A program made the translations under genes and the position numbers. A stretch of DNA of 64,000 bases, from contig JAZNQN010000073.1 in the NCBI GenBank assembly GCA_045590195.1, positions 1 to 64,000 of the forward strand. Direction: 5' to 3'. Shown here piece after piece: positions 33,664 through 41,026 of the stretch. Under the pieces are notes generated by a model. It had not been told where the DNA came from and did no database searches. It worked only from the letters and a program-made list of their open reading frames with translations. Every line of letters begins with the position of its first letter. Within the stretch, counting starts at the first letter, position 1. The stretch is from JAZNQN01 sp045590195. Lineage in GTDB: Bacteria; Bacillota; Clostridia; UMGS1883; UMGS1540.

Positions 33664-35491
33664 TTAATATCTCCTTGATTTCTTTTGATATACTTATTTT
33701 GTCAAGCCCGTAAATTTCAAATATTTCTCCTCTGCCTGCGGCAGGAATAAATTCGTTCGGGAATGCTTTATTTATAACTTTAAATGTTTTGCCACTCTTT
33801 GCCGCCCGGGCTGCAATTTTTTCGCCAACGCCGCCCGAGAGCACATTATCCTCTATTGTTACCAAAACTCCCGTTTTTTCGGCGCTTTTGAAAATAGTTT
33901 CAAAATCTATTGGCGCGGCACATCTTAGGTCGATAACTTCGGCAGAAATGTTTTCTTCCGCAAGAATTTTAAAGCTTTCAAGAGCAGTATTTACCATTGT
34001 TCCAAGGGCCGCAATTGTTACATCGCCGCCACTTGTCAAAGGTGCCGCTTTTCCAAACTCAAACTCGCCGCCAATATGTGGGGCTGAGCCTTTGGGGTAT
34101 CTTACGGCTATGGGACCATTATGCTTTGAAACTGCATAAGAAAGCATTTTGTGTAGCATTTCGTTGTCGCAAGGGGCTAAAATTGCCATACCGGGAATGT
34201 GACTTAAAAACGAAATATCAAAAACTCCCTGATGGGTTTCGCCATCTTCCCCTACAACGCCAGCTCTGTCAATAGCTAGTGTTACGTGTCTGCCTCCTAT
34301 TGCAACGTCGTGAAGCAGGCTGTCGTATGCTCTTTGAAGAAACGAAGAATAAACCGAAACTACAGGTTTAAAGCCTTTTTGCGCCATTCCTGCCGCAAAG
34401 GTTATGGCGTGTGCCTCGGCAATTCCTGTATCAAAAAGCCTTTCTTTATACTGATTTTTAAAATTTTCAAGGCCGCATGATGCCACCATTGAAGGGCATA
34501 TCGAAACAACCTTTTCATCACTTTCAGCAAGAGATAGCATACTTTCGCCAAACTGCGCGGTAAAGGTTTTTCCGCCGCCCGAGGGTTTTCCCGAAACACC
34601 GTGGAAAAGATTTGGCGCATCTTCGGAGGGCTTATAGCCTTTGCCCTTTGTTGTGCAAACATGCACAATAACAGGCCCTTCTATTTTTTTGGCCTCTTCA
34701 AATGTACTGCAAAGAAGGGAAATATCGTGGCCATTTACAGGGCCTAAGTATTTATAGCCAAGCTGCTCAAAAACTACGCCCGGGGTTATAAGATATTTAA
34801 TATACCCCTTTGCCCTTTTAACCGTTTTTTTAAGTACGCCGCCAAAAAGCGGAATTTTATCGAGAAAATTATTTGTTTCTCTTTTTGCGTTATAGTAAGA
34901 GGGTTTTACTCTCACGCGGTTTAAATACCTTGCAAAAGCACCCCTGTTTTTTTCAATTGACATCTGGTTATCGTTTAATATGATAATAACCTTTTTCTTA
35001 AGCTGAGAAATGCAGTTAAGCGCCTCCATAGGAAGGCCGCCTGAAAACGAGGCATCGCCAATTACGGCAACAACCTGTTTTTTATCGCTCTTTAAATCTG
35101 CGCTGCAGGCAAAGCCAAGCGCTACTGAAAGCGATGTTCCGCTATGCCCTGTTTCAAAGGTATCATACTGGCTTTCTTCAGGCTTTGGAAAGCCGCTTAA
35201 GCCGCCCCTTTGGCGAAGAGTTGAAAACTTATCCCTTCTGCCGCAGATTATTTTGTGAACATAGCTTTGATGGCCAACATCGAATATAATATCGTCATCA
35301 GGGGCAGAAAAAACTTTATGTAAAGCTATTGTCAGCTCCACAACGCCCAAGTTCGATGCAAGATGCCCGCCTGTTTTTAAAACTGTATCAATTAAAAACT
35401 CCCTTATTTCGCCCGAAAGCTTATTAAGAGAGTTTAAATCAAGTTCTTTTAAATCTTCGGGGCTGTTTATTGATGACAAGATATCTGCCAT
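33647..35491 (-). CDS. dxs: 1-deoxy-D-xylulose-5-phosphate synthase
   Basis: The start is set at 35491 (614 residues, beginning MADILSSINSPEDLKEL), which matches the family N-terminus and leaves 19 bases after oapA; a longer frame would run into oapA. DXS condenses pyruvate and glyceraldehyde-3-phosphate with thiamine diphosphate, the first step of the MEP isoprenoid pathway. Visible motifs are GHQSYVHKI, GHSGTSLSVALG, the TPP site GDASFSGG (Ala for the usual third Gly, about 145) with NDNQMSI, and DRAGVVGEDGETHQGVFD. It lies downstream of OLE RNA and oapA, the classical location of an isoprenoid gene near OLE. Confidence 0.93.
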   Translation of the reverse strand: MADILSSINSPEDLKELDLNSLNKLSGEIREFLIDTVLKTGGHLASNLGVVELTIALHKVFSAPDDDIIFDVGHQSYVHKIICGRRDKFSTLRQRGGLSGFPKPEESQYDTFETGHSGTSLSVALGFACSADLKSDKKQVVAVIGDASFSGGLPMEALNCISQLKKKVIIILNDNQMSIEKNRGAFARYLNRVRVKPSYYNAKRETNNFLDKIPLFGGVLKKTVKRAKGYIKYLITPGVVFEQLGYKYLGPVNGHDISLLCSTFEEAKKIEGPVIVHVCTTKGKGYKPSEDAPNLFHGVSGKPSGGGKTFTAQFGESMLSLAESDEKVVSICPSMVASCGLENFKNQYKERLFDTGIAEAHAITFAAGMAQKGFKPVVSVYSSFLQRAYDSLLHDVAIGGRHVTLAIDRAGVVGEDGETHQGVFDISFLSHIPGMAILAPCDNEMLHKMLSYAVSKHNGPIAVRYPKGSAPHIGGEFEFGKAAPLTSGGDVTIAALGTMVNTALESFKILAEENISAEVIDLRCAAPIDFETIFKSAEKTGVLVTIEDNVLSGGVGEKIAARAAKSGKTFKVINKAFPNEFIPAAGRGEIFEIYGLDKISISKEIKEILNESKA

Positions 35492-35510
35492 AAACTTACC
35501 AACTTTCAAA

Positions 35511-36098
35511 TCATTTTTTTCTTCCGAAAAAGTAAATAATTTTTCCAACCATATAAATTATGCCGTTGCAATTATTTATTGCAAGGGTTTTGCCTGCCGC
35601 TTTGCCGCCAACGGTAAGGGCAGAAATCATTCCTGTAATTAAAAGGCTGGTTAAAAGAAAATTAAAGCCGTGCACCAGCACCACATCTGCCACAACAACC
35701 GAGCCTACGCTACCGCTTACAATGCCGCATATATCGCCGATAACATCGTTACAAATGCTTGAAACCTTTTCGTTATGTTTAATAAGCTTTACCACGTAGT
35801 ATGCGCCGGGCACCTTTCTCGATGCCATAGCGTGAAATGGAACATCAGAAGCCGTTGCCACCGCCATACCTATCATATCAAATAAAATACCAACCAGTAT
35901 AATCGCAAACAAAACAATAAAGGCTACTGAAAGCGTAACATCCTGAAGGGTTGAGGCCGTAAAGGCGCTTATCAGAACCGACAGGATAAACGTTAACAAA
36001 ACCGTTATTAAAAGCCACGAAAAGCTGAATTTTTTATTACCTGTATGGTAACTTTTAACTCTTATTTTTTTCTTTTTAAAACTACTTGAGTCGTCCAT
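35511..36098 (-). CDS. oapA: OapA-like OLE-associated membrane protein
   Basis: The 195-residue protein has a basic N-terminus (about 1-25, SFKKKKIRVKSYHTGNKKF) and four hydrophobic segments (about 27-47, 56-78, 129-165 in two helices, and a last near 175). Between them is a polar stretch with conserved-looking NEKVSSICNDVIGDICGI. Size, topology and context (directly downstream of the large RNA, directly upstream of dxs) fit OapA, the membrane protein that binds OLE RNA and brings it to the membrane. A ribosome site, TTGGAG, precedes the ATG. Homology is by recall, not by alignment. Confidence 0.82.
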   Translation of the reverse strand: MDDSSSFKKKKIRVKSYHTGNKKFSFSWLLITVLLTFILSVLISAFTASTLQDVTLSVAFIVLFAIILVGILFDMIGMAVATASDVPFHAMASRKVPGAYYVVKLIKHNEKVSSICNDVIGDICGIVSGSVGSVVVADVVLVHGFNFLLTSLLITGMISALTVGGKAAGKTLAINNCNGIIYMVGKIIYFFGRKK

Positions 36099-36114
36099 TT
36101 AATTTCTCCAAAAA

Positions 36115-36734
36115 AATGTTGTGGGGGCGAAGCGAAAAGTAAATTTTACGGCATAGGTCCGAGTAGGTTTTCCCACAATAGTTCCTGCGCGTTGCCGCTC
36201 CAGGTGGTTTCCCATTAAACATTGCCCGGCAAAGCCGGCACCGGATCGCCACTTAGTCCGCACTGCAATCCTTTCCGCTCCTCTAGTGAACAGCCTAGGA
36301 GATTTCCTCAACAGTCAAACCGATTCTTAGCCTCTTTTGCAAATATAATTTCAAATGGCAATAGCCTTTTGTTTGTTGGCCGACAAACTAAGGCCTGCTC
36401 CATTATCCTTCATACCCACTCAAGGCAGGCTACTCTGCCCACAGCCACTTTGGCAGAAAATTCCGCCTCCGCACCGCGCGGCAGGTTTAATCCTAAGTCG
36501 TACTCCATACCGTTACCCGAAGGTAAGCAGACTAGGAGCACAAGCATAGGTCTCCACGGAAAAGGGGTCACCTCCGCATGCCATTGCGGCCCGCCCCTAA
36601 ACCTTAACCCCCAGCACAAACCCCCGACTGGGCGTCGAAAGCCTGCACAAGGAACTTCATCGATGTGCCCTTTAACGGATTTTTAGGCCCGTCCTGGGAA
36701 CCGGCATCCTGACTAGGATACTGCGCCACCCGCT
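36115..36734 (-). ncRNA. ole: OLE (ornate large extremophilic) RNA
   Basis: A gap of 730 bases without credible coding holds a G+C-rich, highly folded segment transcribed on the minus strand from the promoter at 36741-36769. Visible hairpins include ATCCT-AGTC-AGGAT near the 5' end (36705-36720), a UUCG-capped TTACC/GGTAA hairpin (about 36512-36528), GCCGG/CCGGGC (36229-36246) and a terminal stem TTGTGGG/CCCACAA near 36119-36180 closing the 3' domain, followed by a T run. A length of about 620 nt and the order RNA-oapA-dxs match OLE RNA, which forms a membrane ribonucleoprotein in anaerobic Firmicutes. I could not check the Rfam consensus. RNase P and tmRNA were considered and rejected. Confidence 0.85.
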
Positions 36735-36740
36735 AGGGTA

Positions 36741-36769
36741 ATTATAGCATATTGCATTTTGAAATGCAA
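36741..36769 (-). promoter_or_regulatory. Extended -10 promoter for OLE RNA
   Basis: Minus strand TGCTATAAT with the -10 at 36741-36746, TTGCAT (36764-36769) as a weak -35 after 17 bases. An almost perfect palindrome of 20 bases (36751-36770) overlaps the spacer and -35 and may be a regulatory site. Confidence 0.7.
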
Positions 36770-36828
36770 TAACTATTTATTTTAAATTTACACTGTGTTC
36801 ATATTAAATCGTGCCACGGCAATATTGC

Positions 36829-37683
36829 TTACACCCAGCCAATCATATTAAAATATGCATCCTGCGAAGGCGAAACGGTATCGCCGTTTAAATATTTAAC
36901 CATAACGTGTGGTTTAATTTTTATATCAATATTTTTTTCGCAAAGAAGACCTGAAAGCGAAAAATCGCTTCGAATTACAAATTTTTTAACCTGTGCCGAG
37001 TGGCTTTTTATAAAACTGATTGCCTTTTTTGCGCCTTCAATATCAGAGAAAATAAGCTCCTGTGCAAAAAAGGTATCGTTTTGAATAAAGTAATACATCT
37101 GAGCGCCATCTACCAGAAAACGGTGGCCGCCTTCTTCTTTTGTGTCGCTTAAAAATTCATCTTCACATTTTTTGTCCCTTACAAGATAAAGGGGCTTGTT
37201 TTTACAGAAATTTTTATAAATTTCGCCTGCATCGCCGCCCTCTTTAAAAGGCGTATTAAATTTTGGCAGAGACTTAATTTCGCCCGAGTATTCGTGCAGA
37301 AACGATGCACACTCAAGGCCATATTTTCTGTAAAAAGAAAAGTTGAAGGGAATAAGGAAAAACGCCTCATAGCCTTCTTTTTTAAGCTTTTCCTCCAGAA
37401 AAGCAAAAAGGGCAGTAATGTTTCCGCCACCGCGATGCATGGGGTGGGTTGAAACGCCGCAAACATATGCCGCCTTAATTTCTTTGCCGCCCTTTACAAT
37501 GTTGTAGGGAAAAAACATAAGGTCAGAGGTAATTTTCCCCTCTTCAAAAACTGCAAGGGTATTCTCTTTTTTATAATATTTACTGAAGAAATACTCAATA
37601 AAGGCATCGCTGTCGCCAAAGCAGTATTTCCACAAGAATTTTACATCGTTTAAATCTTTGTCAGAAGGGTGTGCTATTTTCAT
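36829..37683 (-). CDS. GNAT-family N-acetyltransferase
   Basis: The 284-residue protein has a GNAT core in its first half: VCGVSTHPMHRGGGN provides the acetyl-CoA pyrophosphate-binding loop (normally Q/RxxGxG/A). The second half has a region similar to the Eis-type sterol-carrier-like extension, with no obvious catalytic motifs. The substrate is unknown. It starts eight bases downstream of the DUF2156 gene and ends at the OLE promoter with no terminator visible between, so some read-through into the OLE region is possible. Confidence 0.75.
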   Translation of the reverse strand: MKIAHPSDKDLNDVKFLWKYCFGDSDAFIEYFFSKYYKKENTLAVFEEGKITSDLMFFPYNIVKGGKEIKAAYVCGVSTHPMHRGGGNITALFAFLEEKLKKEGYEAFFLIPFNFSFYRKYGLECASFLHEYSGEIKSLPKFNTPFKEGGDAGEIYKNFCKNKPLYLVRDKKCEDEFLSDTKEEGGHRFLVDGAQMYYFIQNDTFFAQELIFSDIEGAKKAISFIKSHSAQVKKFVIRSDFSLSGLLCEKNIDIKIKPHVMVKYLNGDTVSPSQDAYFNMIGWV

Positions 37684-37691
37684 AATTCCTC

Positions 37692-38564
37692 CTATTTTTC
37701 AACCGCAACCCATTTTTCAACCATATGGCATGGCCTGTACGACTCTTTTGCGCGACGAAGGCCTTCAATTCCCATATCCTCTTCGCGGTTTATAAATTTT
37801 GTATTTCCAAATCGGTTTTTTGCAAACAAATTATTTATTGCGGCGTAGCTGCCTTTTACCTGGGTATCGGCTTTTTCAAGATGAATAACCGCCGTATGGC
37901 AGGATAACATTTCCCCCGCCGTTACGGCACAAAGGTTGCCATTTGCATAAAGCATTGCCCCTGAAAGGCCTAAGGCAAAAAAGCCATCAAACAGCTTCTG
38001 CATTGCGGAAAGCTCTTCATCGTGCTGGTCGCGTTCAGTTATGGATTTTATGCAAAACTGCCTTGCCTCATCAATGTTTTCGGGCATAATTTCTTTGTAT
38101 TCCCATTTATAGCTATTTAAAAATGTGTTCAGGTGATTTCGCTTGCCGTGAAGCTTTTTACCCGACAAATTTATAAGAGAATCAGTTTCGTAAACGTATT
38201 CTGCGTTATCCCTGTCATTGCGGAAAGAAAATGTATCGCCAAAGTTTTCTTTCAAAAACAGGCTCTCCTCAGGGGAAAGATGGGCAAAAACGCATTTGCA
38301 GCCGCCAATATGTGAATCGGCAATAATTTTTTCAACTGCCGCTTTTTTATCCCCTTCGCCGCAGGGGAAAATATAATAGCTGCAATCGTGGCTGTGGCGG
38401 CTTTTAATGAAAAGAAAGCCATCTTCCTCCGCAAAGCTTATGTTATAGCTTTCCTGCCATATATACATATTTGTAAAGCTTTGATGAGCGCCAACGCATT
38501 TTTCGGGCGTATAATATTTTTTTATAAGAGCCATATCCGAAAGCTCAATTTTTTTGAAATTCAT
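37692..38564 (-). CDS. DUF2156 / LPG-synthase-C-like acyltransferase-fold protein
   Basis: The start at 38564 (290 residues beginning MNFKKIELSDMALIKKYY) is preferred because it follows the tmk stop by ten bases and matches the family N-terminus; the longer frame would overlap tmk. The protein resembles DUF2156, the soluble double-GNAT domain also found at the C-terminus of phosphatidylglycerol lysyltransferases; typical signs are KLHGKRNHLNTFLN and NREEDMGIEGLRRAK. A related role in aminoacyl transfer is possible, but no membrane helices are present. It is coupled with a second GNAT gene downstream and follows thyX and tmk. Confidence 0.78.
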   Translation of the reverse strand: MNFKKIELSDMALIKKYYTPEKCVGAHQSFTNMYIWQESYNISFAEEDGFLFIKSRHSHDCSYYIFPCGEGDKKAAVEKIIADSHIGGCKCVFAHLSPEESLFLKENFGDTFSFRNDRDNAEYVYETDSLINLSGKKLHGKRNHLNTFLNSYKWEYKEIMPENIDEARQFCIKSITERDQHDEELSAMQKLFDGFFALGLSGAMLYANGNLCAVTAGEMLSCHTAVIHLEKADTQVKGSYAAINNLFAKNRFGNTKFINREEDMGIEGLRRAKESYRPCHMVEKWVAVEK

Positions 38565-38574
38565 AGTTTCACCG

Positions 38575-39231
38575 TTATAACTCAAGTGCCAAAATAATTT
38601 CCTCTGTAATTTTTTCAATAGGTTTTACGCTGTCTTCTGCGCACTTAATAGTTTTAAAATTAAATTTATCTGCAACATATTTTGCATTTTCATAGGCCTT
38701 TTCAAGATGGTTTGCATCTTTTTCGTGAATATCTTTTTCAGCCTCGTTTGTAATTTTGTTGGCTCTGTTTGCCATAAGCTCCCTTGCAAATTTTGGGGGC
38801 ATATCAAGAAACAAAACCTTGTCAGGCTTTGGAAGGCCAAGCTTTTCATATTCAAAATCGTAAATCCAGCTGAGAAAAGCATCTTTTTCGGCAATGCTTT
38901 CAAGTTTTGCCGCCTGATGAATCATATTGCTGGTAACATATCTGTCAGCAAGAATAATTTTTCCGCTTTCGAGATATTTTCCCCATTTTGTTTTATATGA
39001 TGCATAGCGGTCAACCGCGTAAAAGCTTGATGCGGCATAAGGCGAAACAGCATCGGCCTCTTCGCCGAACTCGCCCCCTAAATACATTTTAACCAAAGCA
39101 GACGACTGACTTTCATAATCAGGAAACGAAATTTTCACTACGTCAAGCCCTTTGTTTTTTAAATAGTTGTATAGGGCTTCGCACTGGGTTTGTTTTCCGC
39201 TGGCGTCTACCCCTTCAAAAACGATAAGCAT
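38575..39231 (-). CDS. tmk: Thymidylate kinase
   Basis: The 218-residue protein has the P-loop FEGVDASGKQTQ (5-16) and the DR(Y/H) segment ILADRYVTSNMIHQAAK, and the lid region follows FLDMPPKFARELMANR. It phosphorylates dTMP to dTDP. This form has a long C-terminal half with several Lys-rich helices typical of a clostridial subtype. It starts at ATG 39231, sharing one base with the thyX stop, so the two steps of dTTP formation are encoded in one unit. Confidence 0.93.
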   Translation of the reverse strand: MLIVFEGVDASGKQTQCEALYNYLKNKGLDVVKISFPDYESQSSALVKMYLGGEFGEEADAVSPYAASSFYAVDRYASYKTKWGKYLESGKIILADRYVTSNMIHQAAKLESIAEKDAFLSWIYDFEYEKLGLPKPDKVLFLDMPPKFARELMANRANKITNEAEKDIHEKDANHLEKAYENAKYVADKFNFKTIKCAEDSVKPIEKITEEIILALEL

Positions 39232-39995
39232 TATTTATCTCCTCCGAAAATTTTGCGTTTTTCTACCAGTTTGCCACAGCTCATTTTTCCTTCAGGGCAA
39301 GGGCCAAATGCACAGGGCGGGCCAACCTTTTTGAAAAGGTTTGGTGCAACTTTAATTACTTCTTTGTACATAAGAAAGGCCATTTCTCTTATTTCCCACT
39401 GCGCTCTTTCACAAAGGCGGTGTTTAAAAAAGTTTTTAAGGCTGCGGGCATTAAAGGTTGCAACAATTTTTGTTTCGCAGGCATTGGGGAGCACATATCT
39501 TGCATCTTCAATAGCCTTTTTCTCTGCAAGGCGGACTGCCTCTTTTTCGCTTTTGCCTTCTTTAAGAAATGCGGCAGTATGTTTTTCTTTTAAAATTGCC
39601 GCCAGAGCATCGTAAGTTTTCTGGTCATCTTCCATTGCTTTTTTGAAAATTTCGGCTGCCTTTTCATCGCCCTCAATTTCGGGAGGAATAATATACTCAA
39701 ATGCGCCCTCTGTAACATAGCGCTGTGATTTTTGCGAATACGAAGCTATGCGGTGGCGCACAAGCTGATGAGTAAGCGAGCGTGAAACCCCTTCAATTCC
39801 AAAGGTAAAGGTAACGTGTTCAATGGGGCTTTCGTGGCCGATATCCGAAAGCATATCAACGAAAGAGGTAACCTTTTCATCGGTTAAATTATCGTAAATA
39901 TCAGCTACTCCGCTGTGTGAATAGCAAAGCTTTGCCGCCGCGGCAACAGTTTTTTCAGGGTTTGGTGTGTGCTGGAGAAGAGTAACTTTAATCAT
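39231..39995 (-). CDS. thyX: Flavin-dependent thymidylate synthase
   Basis: The 254-residue protein has the ThyX signature RHRIASYSQKSQR (80-92) and the preceding HESPIEHVTFTF. ThyX methylates dUMP using methylene-tetrahydrofolate and FAD/NADPH, with no need for ThyA or dihydrofolate reductase. It is normal length. It overlaps the upstream gene stop (39992-39995) and the tmk start, and ends in a short unstructured tail. Use of ThyX is common in anaerobes. Confidence 0.95.
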   Translation of the reverse strand: MIKVTLLQHTPNPEKTVAAAAKLCYSHSGVADIYDNLTDEKVTSFVDMLSDIGHESPIEHVTFTFGIEGVSRSLTHQLVRHRIASYSQKSQRYVTEGAFEYIIPPEIEGDEKAAEIFKKAMEDDQKTYDALAAILKEKHTAAFLKEGKSEKEAVRLAEKKAIEDARYVLPNACETKIVATFNARSLKNFFKHRLCERAQWEIREMAFLMYKEVIKVAPNLFKKVGPPCAFGPCPEGKMSCGKLVEKRKIFGGDK

Positions 39996-40720
39996 TTTTG
40001 TCCTCCTTGCCTGTTTCCTTTAAAGAAAACAGTAATAATAAATTTTGGAAGCTGAAGCATTCTTACAAATCTTGTGGGCTGGCAAAGGAGCCTAAAGAAC
40101 CATTCAAGATTTAATTTTATAAAAATTTTCGGGGCTCTTTTTGTTTTGCCCGACAAAACATCAACGCTGCCCCCTGCGCCAATCATAAGGCAGGGCGAAA
40201 ATTTGTTTTTGTTTTCTATAATCCATTTTTCCTGCTTTGGTGCACCAAGGCAAACTAAAAGTATGCCGGGTTTTTTCTCTTTTATATCTTCAATAACGGT
40301 AGTATCGTCTTTGTGATAGCCGTGCTGTGTGCCGCAAATGGGTGCGCCGTAGTCTTTTTTAATTTTTTCAGCCGCCGCCTCTGCCACTCCCGGTTTTCCG
40401 CCAAAAATGTAAACAGGAATATTTTCTTTTGCAGCAAGAGAAAGCATATTACAGGTAAGGTCGTACCCTGCAACCCTTTCCTTTACGGGCTTTTTTAAAA
40501 TTTTAGAAGCTATTACAACGCCAATTCCGTCGGGAATTACCATATCTGCGCTGTTTAAAACTTTTTTATATTCTTCATCGTAATGTGCCGCCATAATAAT
40601 TTCGGGGTTTGGCGTAAAAACTGCGCCGCCCACCTTTGTAAATTCAAGGGCTCTTTCGGTGGCAGATGCCATATCCCCTCTGTCAACTAAAACACCAAGA
40701 ACAGAAACCGTATCTCTCAT
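39992..40720 (-). CDS. WecG/TagA/CpsF-family glycosyltransferase
   Basis: The start at 40720 (242 residues, beginning MRDTVSVLGV) is chosen because GGAGAGG lies seven bases upstream. Family motifs are FTPNPEIIMAAHYD, IPDGIGVVIASK, PVYIFGGKPGVAEAAAEK and LLVCLGAPKQEKWI. Such enzymes add the second sugar (N-acetylmannosamine) to undecaprenyl-linked GlcNAc in teichoic acid or other glycan synthesis. It is the first gene of the thyX operon, after the promoter at 40750-40778. The mixing of a wall-glycan enzyme with dTTP genes may only reflect operon packing. Confidence 0.88.
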   Translation of the reverse strand: MRDTVSVLGVLVDRGDMASATERALEFTKVGGAVFTPNPEIIMAAHYDEEYKKVLNSADMVIPDGIGVVIASKILKKPVKERVAGYDLTCNMLSLAAKENIPVYIFGGKPGVAEAAAEKIKKDYGAPICGTQHGYHKDDTTVIEDIKEKKPGILLVCLGAPKQEKWIIENKNKFSPCLMIGAGGSVDVLSGKTKRAPKIFIKLNLEWFFRLLCQPTRFVRMLQLPKFIITVFFKGNRQGGQK

Positions 40721-40749
40721 AGCATACCTCTCCATTTTATATTTAATAT

Positions 40750-40778
40750 ATTTTACCATAAAATGCCCTTAAAGTCAA
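40750..40778 (-). promoter_or_regulatory. Sigma-A promoter for the tagA-like/thyX operon
   Basis: Minus strand TTGACT (40773-40778), 17-base spacer, TAAAAT (40750-40755) with a TG one base ahead, 30 bases before the ATG at 40720. Confidence 0.82.
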
Positions 40779-40780
40779 TT

Positions 40781-40821
40781 AAAAAAGGAAACCCGACAGG
40801 TTTTGTCAGGTTCCCTTTTTT
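40781..40821 (-). terminator. Rho-independent terminator between GH88 and tagA-like genes
   Basis: Long imperfect stem (40781-40798 with 40804-40821) ending in a T run on both strands. It lies just upstream of the tagA promoter and about 200 bases past the GH88 stop. Confidence 0.72.
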
Positions 40822-40823
40822 GT

Positions 40824-41022
40824 TTAATTAATTGTGCATAGCGCATAAATTGGCTACGCCATGAATTCTCGCAGGACTCCGTGAATTGAATTTCTGCGAA
40901 ATTCGTTTTGGAAGAAAATCAAAGATTTTCATCAATAATGCACCAAAGGTGCAATTCATAACAACTTGTCGTCGATTCACGAAACCTCAGGTTTCAATTC
41001 ACGACAAAGGTTGCAATTAATT
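40824..41022. repeat. Palindrome-rich intergenic element with inverted ends
   Basis: The segment begins TTAATTAATTG and ends CAATTAATTTT, short terminal inverted repeats. It contains a chain of small hairpins: GAATTT-CTGC-GAAATTC, GAAAATC-AAA-GATTTTC, TGCACC-AAA-GGTGCA and GAAACC-TCA-GGTTTC, plus a longer pair GTGAATTGAA / TTCAATTCAC. No reading frame is credible. Its style resembles the array at 13616-13775, but the sequence differs. It may be a non-autonomous element. Confidence 0.65.
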
Positions 41023-41026
41023 TTTA

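Noticed and set aside
36222..36686. 154-codon plus-strand open frame across the OLE RNA region
   Set aside because: It lies antisense to the structured RNA, has no ribosome site or family motif, and its composition follows the RNA's G+C-rich hairpins.
36115..36734. RNase P RNA, tmRNA or 4.5S RNA instead of OLE RNA
   Set aside because: The GAGGAAAGTCC-type RNase P signature and a tmRNA tag frame were not found, the length exceeds these RNAs, and the oapA-dxs context points to OLE.
36751..36770. Terminator of the GNAT gene
   Set aside because: The palindrome is followed on the minus strand by ATGCTATAAT, not a T run, and it overlaps the OLE promoter.
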